A stretch of DNA of 8,582 nucleotides from Deltaproteobacteria bacterium (GTDB taxonomy: Bacteria; Desulfobacterota; Desulfobacteria; Desulfobacterales; UBA11574), in contig JAFCZV010000204.1 in the NCBI GenBank assembly GCA_019314155.1, forward strand, positions 1-8,582. The letters are read 5' to 3'. The notes below the pieces were generated by a model. That model was not told where the DNA came from. It saw only the letters and a list, made by a program, of their open reading frames with translations, and did no database searches. Shown in pieces: positions 1-6,060 of this stretch (position 1 is the stretch's first letter; the number at the start of each line of letters is the position of its first letter). A program made the translations under genes and the position numbers.

Positions 1-616
1 GTATCCAAAACTTACCGGAGCTTATCAGCATGCCCACGTGGTCAATCTTGATCACTTGACCGAAGAGAATATTCCCCGGATGGGTAGATTCCGATCCGGA
101 CTGCTCCAAAACGTCGATCTGCTCTCCGGTAAAAATATCCTTTAACAAAAAACCTTTGCCCGGCCAGCAGTCGACCACTTCAAAAAAACTGAAATGTCGG
201 CGGGAATGGGCAGTAATCAGCTTCTGTTCCATGGAATCGAGCCGGTCTTTTTGCGTTGCAGCGTAACACTCCGCAATGGTTTGGTCGACCGGCCAATTCA
301 GATCAAACGGTGTATCTTCGGGATCGTTAATCCAGTTAAACAAAAACCAAGGCCAGAAAAGCTGCTGGTGCTGCTCGATGAAGTCTTCCTCCGGAGGCTC
401 ATCGGGCCAGACCGAAAATTCAGCCATGGCTACTGCCACAGCCGTCTCTTCAAAGAATTCGGCAGCGTAATTCATCAGCCGATCTACCAGCCGATTGTGG
501 GTTTCACTAAGCCGCCTGTAGAGTAGGTCCACCGGCGCGGGAGTTGCGCCCAGACAACACTTTTTGTATTTTTTACCACTGCCACACGGGCAGGGAGCAT
601 TGCGTCCATGCTTCAT
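1..616 (-). CDS. SEC-C motif protein, 3' end outside window
   Basis: About 205 residues are visible; the stop codon lies beyond position 1. The N-terminus carries a complete SEC-C zinc motif, CPCGSGKKYKKCC at residues 9-21, with ligands C9, C11, C20 and C21. This is the metal-binding tail first described in SecA and found in many small proteins. The rest is acidic and rich in Trp and Phe, with no transmembrane segment or signal peptide, so it is probably cytosolic. An in-frame ATG at 634 would add six residues. I prefer 616 because AGAGG lies eight bases upstream and because proteins of this type usually begin M-K-x-G-R-N-x-P-C-P-C. The role of the body is not recognised; the SEC-C motif suggests zinc-dependent protein or nucleic-acid contact, but no enzymatic function can be given. 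The gene lies 129 bp downstream of trxB on the same strand. Confidence 0.88.
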   Translation of the reverse strand, partial: MKHGRNAPCPCGSGKKYKKCCLGATPAPVDLLYRRLSETHNRLVDRLMNYAAEFFEETAVAVAMAEFSVWPDEPPEEDFIEQHQQLFWPWFLFNWINDPEDTPFDLNWPVDQTIAECYAATQKDRLDSMEQKLITAHSRRHFSFFEVVDCWPGKGFLLKDIFTGEQIDVLEQSGSESTHPGNILFGQVIKIDHVGMLISSGKFWI

Positions 617-710
617 TGATATAGCCTCTTTCATGTTTACTGGATGGTCAGGAAATTAATGTCTCATCCTTTCTGATGCTTTTTGCCATCAATATCCCTG
701 GCTAACTTTC

Positions 711-725
711 ACTTCCCGGGGAAGT
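711..725 (-). terminator. possible trxB transcript-end hairpin
   Basis: ACTTCCC and GGGAAGT form a perfect 7-base palindrome around a single G, about 20 bases past the trxB stop on the minus strand. A realistic RNA hairpin would pair six bases around a CGG-like loop. No T-run follows, so this is not a canonical intrinsic terminator. It could be a processing hairpin or chance. Confidence 0.25.
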
Positions 726-745
726 TCAGACGGCGGCGGTTCGTC

Positions 746-1714
746 TCACTCCGGCAAAGCGCAGGTGGGGTCTTCCATCTTGGCCTTGCGAGTTTCCACA
801 TAATGGGCGGCAGACAGGGCCGCCATGCAGCCGTCGGCTGCCGCCAGCACGATCTGGCGGGCGTACCTTTCCCGCAGATCACCGACTACGTAAATGCCCT
901 CTATGTTGGTGGCGCACTGATCATTGGTGATCACAAATCCTTCCGGGGACATGCGAATACCGGCCGGCACCAACTGATTGTTGGGATCAAAGCCGATGAA
1001 TATAAAGACACCGTCGATGGGCATGTCGCGCTTTTCACCGGTCCGGGTGTCCTTGAGAGTGACGGCGTTAACCCCGTCGGCGTCTGCCTTGATTTCCGTG
1101 GGAACGGTGTTCCACAGAACCTCCATCTTGCACTCTGCCTCGACGCGCTTTTGCAGGATCATGCTGGCACGCAGTGCGTCGCGGCGATGGACCAGGTAGA
1201 CCTTGGCGGCCAATTTGGACAGATAAAGTCCTTCTTCGCAGGCGGCGTCGCCTCCTCCAACGACCACGACATTTTTGCCTCTGAAAAAAAAGCCGTCACA
1301 CACAGCGCAATAGGATACCCCCTGGCCGTAGTATTTCCCTTCGCCGGGGATCTTCAACATACGGGGGCGACCGCCCGTGGCCAGAATCACGGCATGAGTT
1401 TGGATCAACCGTCCGCCGCCGGTACGCACCGTATGAAATTCGAGGCCCGGCTCGATGACCGTTGCTTCGTCGTTGAGTTCCTCGATGCCGTAAATGCGGG
1501 CATGCTCGACAAACTTTATGGCCAGCTCGCTACCGCTGATATTAGCAAATCCGGGGTAGTTTTCCACTTCGTCGGAGAGGTTGAGCTGGCCGCCGGGCAC
1601 CCCTTTTTCGATGAGCACGGTCTTTAAGGCAGCCCGCATGGCATAGATGGCGGCTGAAAGGCCGCCGGGTCCGCTGCCGATAATGGCCAGATCATAAAGT
1701 TCAGGTTGTGACAT
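746..1714 (-). CDS. trxB: thioredoxin-disulfide reductase
   Basis: This 322-residue flavoprotein passes electrons from NADPH through FAD to a redox-active cysteine pair and on to thioredoxin in the cytosol. The order of motifs is that of low-molecular-weight thioredoxin reductases: FAD-binding GSGPGG at residues 13-18, GGQL at 41-44, the active-site pair C136-A-V-C139 followed by Asp, the NADPH-binding GGGDAA at 153-158, HRRDALRAS at 176-184, and a C-terminal FAD motif with GD at 278-279 followed by RQIVLAAADG. Length matches the family. The ATG at 1714 is chosen over an upstream in-frame ATG at 1756 because AGGAG lies seven bases before it and because the predicted promoter would start transcription near 1755. 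The active site reads CAVC where CATC is common, which is a conservative variant. A 314-codon open frame on the opposite strand is an antisense shadow. Confidence 0.97.
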   Translation of the reverse strand: MSQPELYDLAIIGSGPGGLSAAIYAMRAALKTVLIEKGVPGGQLNLSDEVENYPGFANISGSELAIKFVEHARIYGIEELNDEATVIEPGLEFHTVRTGGGRLIQTHAVILATGGRPRMLKIPGEGKYYGQGVSYCAVCDGFFFRGKNVVVVGGGDAACEEGLYLSKLAAKVYLVHRRDALRASMILQKRVEAECKMEVLWNTVPTEIKADADGVNAVTLKDTRTGEKRDMPIDGVFIFIGFDPNNQLVPAGIRMSPEGFVITNDQCATNIEGIYVVGDLRERYARQIVLAAADGCMAALSAAHYVETRKAKMEDPTCALPE

Positions 1715-1761
1715 GATGTGTCTCCTATTGGATCGAAAATATCCGAGTAAAATCAAAAATA

Positions 1762-1790
1762 TGCATACAAAATTATCCCCGTAGGGTCAA
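1762..1790 (-). promoter_or_regulatory. putative sigma70 promoter of trxB
   Basis: Read on the minus strand, TTGACC (positions 1790-1785, five of six consensus bases) is followed after 17 bases by TATGCA (1767-1762). Transcription would begin near 1755, giving a leader of about 40 bases that contains the AGGAG ribosome site of trxB. The -10 box is weak, so the call rests on the -35 box, the spacing and the position. Confidence 0.42.
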
Positions 1791-1805
1791 GAAATTTTTG
1801 AATGC

Positions 1806-1840
1806 GGGTTGCGAGTTACGGGTTTCGGGTTACGAGTTCC
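1806..1840. repeat. five tandem GGGTTNC-type heptamers
   Basis: Five units in exact 7-base register: GGGTTGC, GAGTTAC, GGGTTTC, GGGTTAC and GAGTTCC, consensus G(G/A)GTTNC. A sixth unit decays after GAG at 1841. The run sits in the non-coding gap just upstream of the trxB promoter. Position 6 is variable in every unit while the rest is nearly fixed. I recall such 7-base arrays from intergenic regions of sulfate-reducing Desulfobacterota, but cannot verify this here. Function is unknown. Confidence 0.8.
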
Positions 1841-2041
1841 GAGGCCGCGGACAGTAATACTTCGAAAACAATCCCCTAGATAGGTTGGGCCGGCCGATTG
1901 CCCATATCTCTGACAAAGATGAAAAGACGGTTCGCTTTTGTTGGGGCGACTCAAACAAATCTCGCAGCATGGAGATTTTTCGTTTTCGTTGCATAATAGA
2001 GCTTTCCAAAAAGAAACCAAACTGTTAAATGAGTTGGACAT
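1841..2041. other. non-coding gap between trxB and the radical SAM gene
   Basis: Together with the trxB leader, promoter and heptamers, this forms a 327-base stretch (1715-2041) without a convincing gene. An 84-codon minus-strand frame covers much of it but shows no recognisable motif, runs through the heptamers, and has no ribosome site. A 7-bp stem (AAATCTC at 1957-1963, GAGATTT at 1972-1978) with an 8-base loop is followed by two more T residues; it could be a weak attenuator of the downstream gene. CATAAT at 1991-1996 could be a -10 box but has no good -35. I see no known riboswitch consensus. Confidence 0.5.
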
Positions 2042-3487
2042 ATGCGAATCGTTCTTGTCAACCCGAATCTTATGAAACCGCCGGTGACGCCGGTATCTTT
2101 AGACTATCTTGGCACTGCATGCCGTTATGCCGGAATAGACGTTGATTTGGTGGATTGTGCCATTGAGGCGGATTGGCGGACAAAACTCTCTGAAGTTTTG
2201 ACAGAAAAACCGGTTCTAGTGGGTGTTACGCTCAGAAACATAGATGATTCCTATTTCGCAAGTCAGGATTTTTCTCTGCTTCGAGCCATGCCGGTTCTTG
2301 AAACAATTAAACGTTCAACCAACGCACCGATTTGTCTTGGCGGCGTCGGTTTTTCCATTTTTCCCTCTGAAGTCATGAAATTCTGCGATGTGTCTTATGG
2401 TATATGTGGAGACGGAGAGGAGAGTCTCGTTAAACTGGCAGCGGCACTTAGAGACAACATTGAATTGGATACGGTGCCGGGACTGGTTTGGATGGACAAC
2501 GGCAACTTTAAACACAATGCTATCTTACCGGTTTCAATTGAAAAAACAGATTTAGCCTCCAGGTCTTTGGTTAACAATCAATATTATTTTAAAAACGGCG
2601 GCCAGGTCGGGTTCGAGACTAAACGCGGCTGTTCCTTGAAGTGCATCTATTGTCCGGAACCATTTGTCAAAGGTAAAACTGTAAGAATGCGTCCGCCGCA
2701 AAATGTGGTGGCGGAATTGACCGAGCTTTATCACTGTGGAATCAAAGTATTTCATACGTGTGACTGCGAGTTTAATTGGCCCTATTCCCATGCTGTTCAG
2801 GTATCTATGGCCATTATCGATTCAGGACTGGGAAGTAAAATTAAATGGTATGCCTACTGTTCTCCCGAGTCTTTTACTGAAGAATTGGCGCATTTAATGC
2901 GTAACGCCGGATGTGTCGGAATCGATTTCGGTGCCGACCATGGGGATGATAACATGCTGCGCCGTCTGGGCCATAATTACAGCCCGGATGATTTGAAGCG
3001 GATTCGAGAAATTTGTCTCAAAAATAACATCATTTGCATGTTCGACTTAATCCTCGGATCTCCAGGTGAAACAAGAAAATCGATTGAAACAGCTATTCAT
3101 CTGATGAAAATGATCAAACCGGACCGTGTGGGGATCAGTCTTGGTATAAGACTTTATCCAATGACGCAACTGGGGCGGCAAATCTTAAAAACGTCCAAAG
3201 GAATGTTATCAAAAAATCCCAGTCTTTTCGGAGCTCTGGAAAACAATGAATCTTTTCTTCGCCCGATTTATTACTGTGATATCAGTTTGGGTGAAGATGT
3301 GGAAGATTGGCTGCATGGTCTTGTGGGTGATGATCCGAGATTTCTTCTCGGCCGACGGACCGAGGCAAATCCGGATTACAATTATAATGACAATCCGGAA
3401 CTGATCGAAGCGATCAAATCCGGGCACCGCGGCGCATATTGGGACATTCTCCGAAGGGTATCCGAGGGAATTCCTCCTTTATTATAG
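2042..3487 (+). CDS. B12-binding domain radical SAM protein
   Basis: A 481-residue cytosolic protein of the class that places a cobalamin-binding Rossmann domain before a radical SAM barrel. Residues 1-165 look like the B12-binding domain: MRIVLVNPNL at the start, GVTLRN at 61-66, CLGGVGFSIFPSE at 98-110 and YGICGDGEES at 119-128. The cluster-binding motif is C197-S-L-K-C201-I-Y-C204, ligating a [4Fe-4S] cluster that cleaves S-adenosylmethionine. LILGSPGET at 336-344 is the usual later-barrel strand. The C-terminal 90 residues, including GDDPRFLLG at 429-437, form an extension of unknown role. Many relatives are methyltransferases or ring-rearranging enzymes, but the substrate cannot be read from sequence. 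The domain has no DxHxxG lower-ligand motif, as is common in this class. The start ATG at 2042 lacks a strong ribosome site. The gene appears monocistronic; a stem-loop follows and the next gene has its own promoter. Confidence 0.9.
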   Translation: MRIVLVNPNLMKPPVTPVSLDYLGTACRYAGIDVDLVDCAIEADWRTKLSEVLTEKPVLVGVTLRNIDDSYFASQDFSLLRAMPVLETIKRSTNAPICLGGVGFSIFPSEVMKFCDVSYGICGDGEESLVKLAAALRDNIELDTVPGLVWMDNGNFKHNAILPVSIEKTDLASRSLVNNQYYFKNGGQVGFETKRGCSLKCIYCPEPFVKGKTVRMRPPQNVVAELTELYHCGIKVFHTCDCEFNWPYSHAVQVSMAIIDSGLGSKIKWYAYCSPESFTEELAHLMRNAGCVGIDFGADHGDDNMLRRLGHNYSPDDLKRIREICLKNNIICMFDLILGSPGETRKSIETAIHLMKMIKPDRVGISLGIRLYPMTQLGRQILKTSKGMLSKNPSLFGALENNESFLRPIYYCDISLGEDVEDWLHGLVGDDPRFLLGRRTEANPDYNYNDNPELIEAIKSGHRGAYWDILRRVSEGIPPLL

Positions 3488-3504
3488 AATAGACCCTGGA
3501 AGCC

Positions 3505-3544
3505 ATTTCAAAACCTCAATCCAAAGAATGGAAGGTTTTGAAAT
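3505..3544 (+). terminator. 12-bp perfect stem-loop after the radical SAM gene
   Basis: ATTTCAAAACCT (3505-3516) and its exact reverse complement (3533-3544) enclose a 16-base loop in which TCC and GGA can also pair. It starts 18 bases after the stop codon, as a transcript-end structure would. No T-tract follows directly. A second weak candidate lies further on: CAATAT (3612-3617) pairs with ATATTG (3634-3639) immediately before eight T residues (3640-3647). Either could end the radical SAM transcript. Confidence 0.5.
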
Positions 3545-3649
3545 ATCTTCTATCGTTGTAAATGTCGAGGATGCTGCAAATCCCCCCGAAACATACATAA
3601 ATCATTTACCCCAATATGCGCAGCATACAGGGGATATTGTTTTTTTTAC

Positions 3650-3678
3650 TTGACAAGCACGAACGGTCGTTTTATTTT
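3650..3678 (+). promoter_or_regulatory. tetR promoter
   Basis: A perfect TTGACA (3650-3655) and TATTTT (3673-3678, four of six) are spaced by 17 bases, preceded by an A/T-rich stretch containing eight T residues. The predicted start site, about seven bases past the -10, falls at or next to the ATG at 3685, so the message would be leaderless or nearly so. The spacer is filled by the operator-like palindrome. Confidence 0.7.
3655..3676 (+). promoter_or_regulatory. operator-like site 1, in the tetR promoter spacer
   Basis: The core ACGAACGGTCGT (3659-3670) is a near-palindrome with matching arms ACGA and TCGT. The 22-base block 3655-3676 matches 20 of 22 bases with 4311-4332, where the core is a perfect palindrome. 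Its place between -35 and -10 is typical for an autoregulating TetR repressor, which would block RNA polymerase. That the adjacent TetR protein binds it is inference. Confidence 0.72.
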
Positions 3679-3684
3679 GTTGGC

Positions 3685-4269
3685 ATGGCAAAAGGAGAAA
3701 ATACTAAACTTATTGTTTTAGAAGCCGGTCTGGATATGGCAAGCCAATTGGGCCTTGAGTGCGTGACCATCGGAAACCTTGCCAAAACAACAAATTTGTC
3801 CAAAAGCGGGTTGTTTGCGCATTTCCAGTCCAAGGAGAATCTTCAGGTCGAGATACTCAATTTTGCGGCGCAGCTTTTTTCAGAAGGTGTGATTTTCCCG
3901 GCACTGAAAATCAAAGCCGGCATTCCGAGAATCCGGGCTTTGGTCGACAACTGGATTCAATGGACTTCAGAATTGACAGGGGGCTGCATTTTTGTTTCTG
4001 CCAGTGCGGATTTCAGTGACCGTCCTGGAAGGGTTCGGGAGGTTCTTCTGCATCAACAGGAAGAATGGATCAATTGTCTTCGGCGTATCGCCCGATCGGC
4101 CGTTGAGGCGGGTGATTTCAGGCAAGATATAGACGATGACCAGTTTGCCTTTGACCTCTACTCTCTTCTCCTCGGTTTCCATCTGTATTATAAACTGCTC
4201 GACGACGCTGAAACGAAAAAACATGAGGAAACCGCACTCATCCGCCTGCTAAATAGTTATAAAAAATAA
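3685..4269 (+). CDS. TetR/AcrR-family transcriptional repressor
   Basis: A 194-residue one-component regulator with an N-terminal TetR DNA-binding domain: ILEAG-like helix (IVLEAGLDMAS, 9-19), CVTIGNLAKTTNLSKSGLFAHF around 24-45, then KENLQVEIL. The C-terminal ligand domain includes GIPRIRALVDNWIQW, GGCIFVSASADFSDRPG and FAFDLYSLLLGFHLYYKLL, which makes it look like the TetR C-terminal type found in many regulators paired with hydrolases. The open frame extends upstream to an ATG at 3616, but the promoter lies inside that extension, so 3685 is the better start; there is no ribosome site, in keeping with a leaderless message. It is followed after nine bases by the hydrolase gene. It probably represses its own promoter and the cassette until a small, possibly hydrophobic, ligand binds; the ligand is unknown. 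Confidence 0.92.
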   Translation: MAKGENTKLIVLEAGLDMASQLGLECVTIGNLAKTTNLSKSGLFAHFQSKENLQVEILNFAAQLFSEGVIFPALKIKAGIPRIRALVDNWIQWTSELTGGCIFVSASADFSDRPGRVREVLLHQQEEWINCLRRIARSAVEAGDFRQDIDDDQFAFDLYSLLLGFHLYYKLLDDAETKKHEETALIRLLNSYKK

Positions 4270-4310
4270 GGAAATCATATGTCAAAAAAGATTGTTAAAA
4301 TGAAAACATC

Positions 4311-4332
4311 AAGCACGAACGTTCGTTATATT
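4311..4332 (+). promoter_or_regulatory. operator-like site 2, inside the hydrolase 5' end
   Basis: ACGAACGTTCGT (4315-4326) is a perfect 12-base palindrome. The 22-base block matches the tetR promoter site at 20 positions. It overlaps codons 11-18 of the hydrolase. TATATT at 4327-4332 could act as a -10 box, but no good -35 is present, and no suitable start codon follows. A repressor bound here could act as a roadblock or cooperate by looping with site 1, 656 bp upstream. Confidence 0.65.
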
Positions 4333-4626
4333 AAGGCCAAGCAAAGGGCCACGCACTTTCTATTGACGGCATTGTGGCATATTGCACCCAAGACGACGAA
4401 AAACATCCTGCTCAAACGGTTTTTTAAACCATCGGCCTATGCGCTGACACCTTTGGAGCGAGAATACCTCGAAAAAGGGACGCCGTTTCGTATTCATGTC
4501 CATGACCAAGCAATTCGATGCTGGAAATGGGGACGCGGACCCGGTGTTCTCTTTGTCCACGGGTGGAACGGCCGCGGTGTAAATTTCGTCTATTTTTTCG
4601 AGGCGCTTATTAACGCCGGATACTCG

Positions 4627-4642
4627 GTGGTCACGTGGTCAC
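4627..4642 (+). repeat. 8-bp tandem duplication GTGGTCAC x2
   Basis: GTGGTCAC occurs twice back to back (4627-4634 and 4635-4642). Eight is not a multiple of three, so the second copy breaks the hydrolase frame. Deleting one copy joins SVVT to YDAPAHG exactly as expected for this fold. Confidence 0.95.
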
Positions 4643-5221
4643 TTATGATGCGCCCGCCCATGGATACTCGGACGGACTGGCCACCAACTATTTTGAACTC
4701 TCCGATGCCGTAAGATCTCTTTTGGATCCGTCACGGGGCCTGGGTATTCAGGGTGTTATCGCACATTCTATCGGTGCATCTGCGGTGATCAATTGCATTT
4801 CAAAAGATACACCGTCCATTGATGTCGCCCTGATCGCGCCTGCCCTTAAACTCAAAGAGATTTTGTTCAATTCTTTCAATCAGCACGGCATACCCGAAAT
4901 CGTATATCAAGACCTGGTTGCCGAGATGGAAGCATACTATGGGTACGATGTGCATCAAGACAACCCTTATGTGCTTGCAAAAACCATCTCCTCGAAGATG
5001 CTGATCGTTCACGACAAGGATGACAGAACCATCCCGTATCTGGATTCTAAGACCCTTGCTGGAAAAACAGACCATGTTGCCCTTCATACCACCCAAGGTT
5101 TGGGGCACAAACGGATTTTGAGAGATAAGAAGGTCGTAGACTTCATCACAACATATATTTATAACGGACAAATCCAGCGTGATGAACAAGGGACAAACCT
5201 TTTCTTCAAGGAGGGAAAATA

Positions 5222-5425
5222 ATGAAAGACATTCAAAGCATTATAGAAGAATATCGAAATGCAGACTTCGAAACGCGCCAATATTTGTTTCTGTCACATC
5301 GGTCGCTTCGAAAGGAATTTTTAGAAATCGAACAACAGGACGCGGCTGTCCAATATTCAGCAGCGCCCGTCAAAAATAGATGCTGCATACGCGGATGCTG
5401 GGGGCAAAGCTGGATGGGTGCTTAA
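5222..5425 (+). CDS. small protein coupled to the hydrolase; C-terminus probably frameshifted
   Basis: As written the frame gives 67 residues. Its ATG overlaps the hydrolase stop (TAATG), with a strong AAGGAGG at 5208-5214, so translation is expected to be coupled. Residues 1-50 form a charged, helical-looking segment (KDIQSIIEEYRNADFETRQY, then RSLRKEFLEIEQQ). After an A5 run at 5372-5376 the tail becomes CCIRGCWGQSW, which is unlike the rest. With four A residues instead of five it would read KIDAAYADAGGKAGWVLNNN and onward to a stop at 5460-5462, giving 78 residues. The second reading looks more protein-like, so I suspect a one-base slip or a sequence error. I do not recognise the family. 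Its place suggests a partner of the hydrolase. Confidence 0.6.
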   Translation: MKDIQSIIEEYRNADFETRQYLFLSHRSLRKEFLEIEQQDAAVQYSAAPVKNRCCIRGCWGQSWMGA

Positions 5426-5483
5426 CAATAACATCAGTGGCATCGGGCCATGGGGAAAATGAATTCAGCACCTATGGGGCGTT

Positions 5484-5711
5484 CTAAACTTTCGCTCTAT
5501 TAGGGTAACATCGACGTTCGTAATACAATGCGGTTTTTTTATCGAAAACCGCTTCATTTTCGTGGATATACTTTGTGCCTTCCCACGGCCCGCATGCCAG
5601 AACAACCGTTTCCCCCAGGGTAAACTTTCGGTTGCACGCAGGGCACCCTTCTGCATTTAATTCATTCAGTTTTTCAAGATACAAAATAATTTTTTGTTCG
5701 GATAGTGTCAT
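5484..5711 (-). CDS. small Cys-rich, zinc-ribbon-like protein
   Basis: A 75-residue protein. Its N-terminal 20 residues are helical and charged; then GCPAC (C23, C26) opens a compact domain with LACGPW (C40), YIHENEAVFDKKTALYYERRCY (H50, C68). One CxxC knuckle plus two further Cys could bind one zinc ion or form a redox pair. There is no signal peptide or membrane segment. The start at 5711 has no clear ribosome site, but the frame is open and compositionally protein-like and I recall similar small proteins in Desulfobacterota. It is convergent with the TetR cassette and separated from the YHS operon upstream by a stem-loop. Function unknown. Confidence 0.7.
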   Translation of the reverse strand: MTLSEQKIILYLEKLNELNAEGCPACNRKFTLGETVVLACGPWEGTKYIHENEAVFDKKTALYYERRCYPNRAKV

Positions 5712-5730
5712 AACAATATGATTTACAAAC

Positions 5731-5749
5731 TTTTCGGGTTTACCGAAAA
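5731..5749. terminator. 7-bp stem-loop, possible bidirectional terminator
   Basis: TTTTCGG (5731-5737) pairs with CCGAAAA (5743-5749) around a 5-base loop. On the plus strand four T residues (5750-5753) follow. On the minus strand it lies after the damaged small gene and just before the 75-residue gene, followed by GTTTG. It could end the YHS operon. Confidence 0.4.
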
Positions 5750-5868
5750 TTTTGAATGCTGCCTTTCCCCAGCCGTTCTGTTACACTTAAGACAGCGTTA
5801 TCGAACGCCGCCCCATGGACTGCAGAAACCCTCACCGGAAAAATCTTTTAAAGGCACTGGAATATATC

Positions 5869-6035
5869 TTATTCGGGGAATTTCAGGGTGACTTTCTTCC
5901 CACCATCCTTTTCAACGCGGCTTCCTTGGTATCTGCGTCATCTTTAACCACGGACATCTCTTTAAGGAGGTCTGTGGTTGCAAAACAGTCACACTGTTCC
6001 TGCACCTTCAAATGTAAACTTCCCGAATCTTTCAT
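5869..6035 (-). pseudogene. small protein gene with disrupted 3' part
   Basis: Starts at ATG 6035 behind a perfect AGGAGGT. The uninterrupted frame gives 50 residues, ending at 5883: MKDSGSLHLKVQEQCDCF, then a charged helix-like stretch (TDLLKEMSVVKDDADTKEAA). From the AAAA run (5909-5912) the tail RMVGRKSP looks foreign. With one extra base it reads KDGGKKVTLKFPE to a stop at 5869-5871, giving 55 residues. So either one base is missing or a larger internal piece has been deleted out of frame. From memory, similar N-termini in Desulfobacterota belong to longer proteins whose C-termini resemble this tail, which favours internal deletion; I cannot confirm that. The gene lies 25 bp downstream of the YHS gene and is probably co-transcribed with it. 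Function unknown. Confidence 0.6.
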
Positions 6036-6060
6036 GACAACACCTCCTTTTATCTTCGGT

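Larger units (their letters stand above)
4279..5222 (+). pseudogene. alpha/beta hydrolase, split by an 8-bp duplication
   Basis: Two overlapping frames encode one enzyme. The first (from ATG 4279, with AAGGA six bases upstream) reads to residue T119 and then runs out of frame to a stop at 4713. The second resumes at 4635 and ends at 5222. Removing one copy of GTGGTCAC restores an uninterrupted 311-residue protein with the family's motifs in order: oxyanion-hole HGW (about 94-96), strand VVTYDAPAHGYSDG, nucleophile elbow AHSIGAS with Ser161, acid Asp246 in HDKDDRTIP, and His274 in GLGHKR. The elbow begins with Ala instead of the usual Gly (AxSxG). The frame-1 product lacks the whole triad and should be inactive; the second frame lacks the oxyanion loop. 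No signal peptide is seen. Substrate unknown; probably an esterase-like enzyme controlled by the upstream TetR. Confidence 0.88.

Noticed and set aside
683..1627. Long plus-strand open frame of 314 codons
   Set aside because: It is antisense to trxB, whose motifs are complete; the long frame reflects trxB codon bias and has no recognisable domain.
1806..1840. CRISPR array or telomere-like repeat
   Set aside because: Units are only seven bases, without spacers, and internal to a chromosome-like region.
1787..2041. 84-codon minus-strand frame upstream of trxB
   Set aside because: No motif, no ribosome site, and its end is made of the heptamer repeat translated (RNPKPVTRNP).
1841..2041. Cobalamin or c-di-GMP riboswitch before the B12-radical SAM gene
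   Set aside because: I looked for the conserved B12-box and GEMM core bases and did not find them.
5508..5526. Third TetR operator at ACGTTCGTAATA
   Set aside because: Only half of the palindrome matches and it lies within the minus-strand Cys-rich gene; likely chance.
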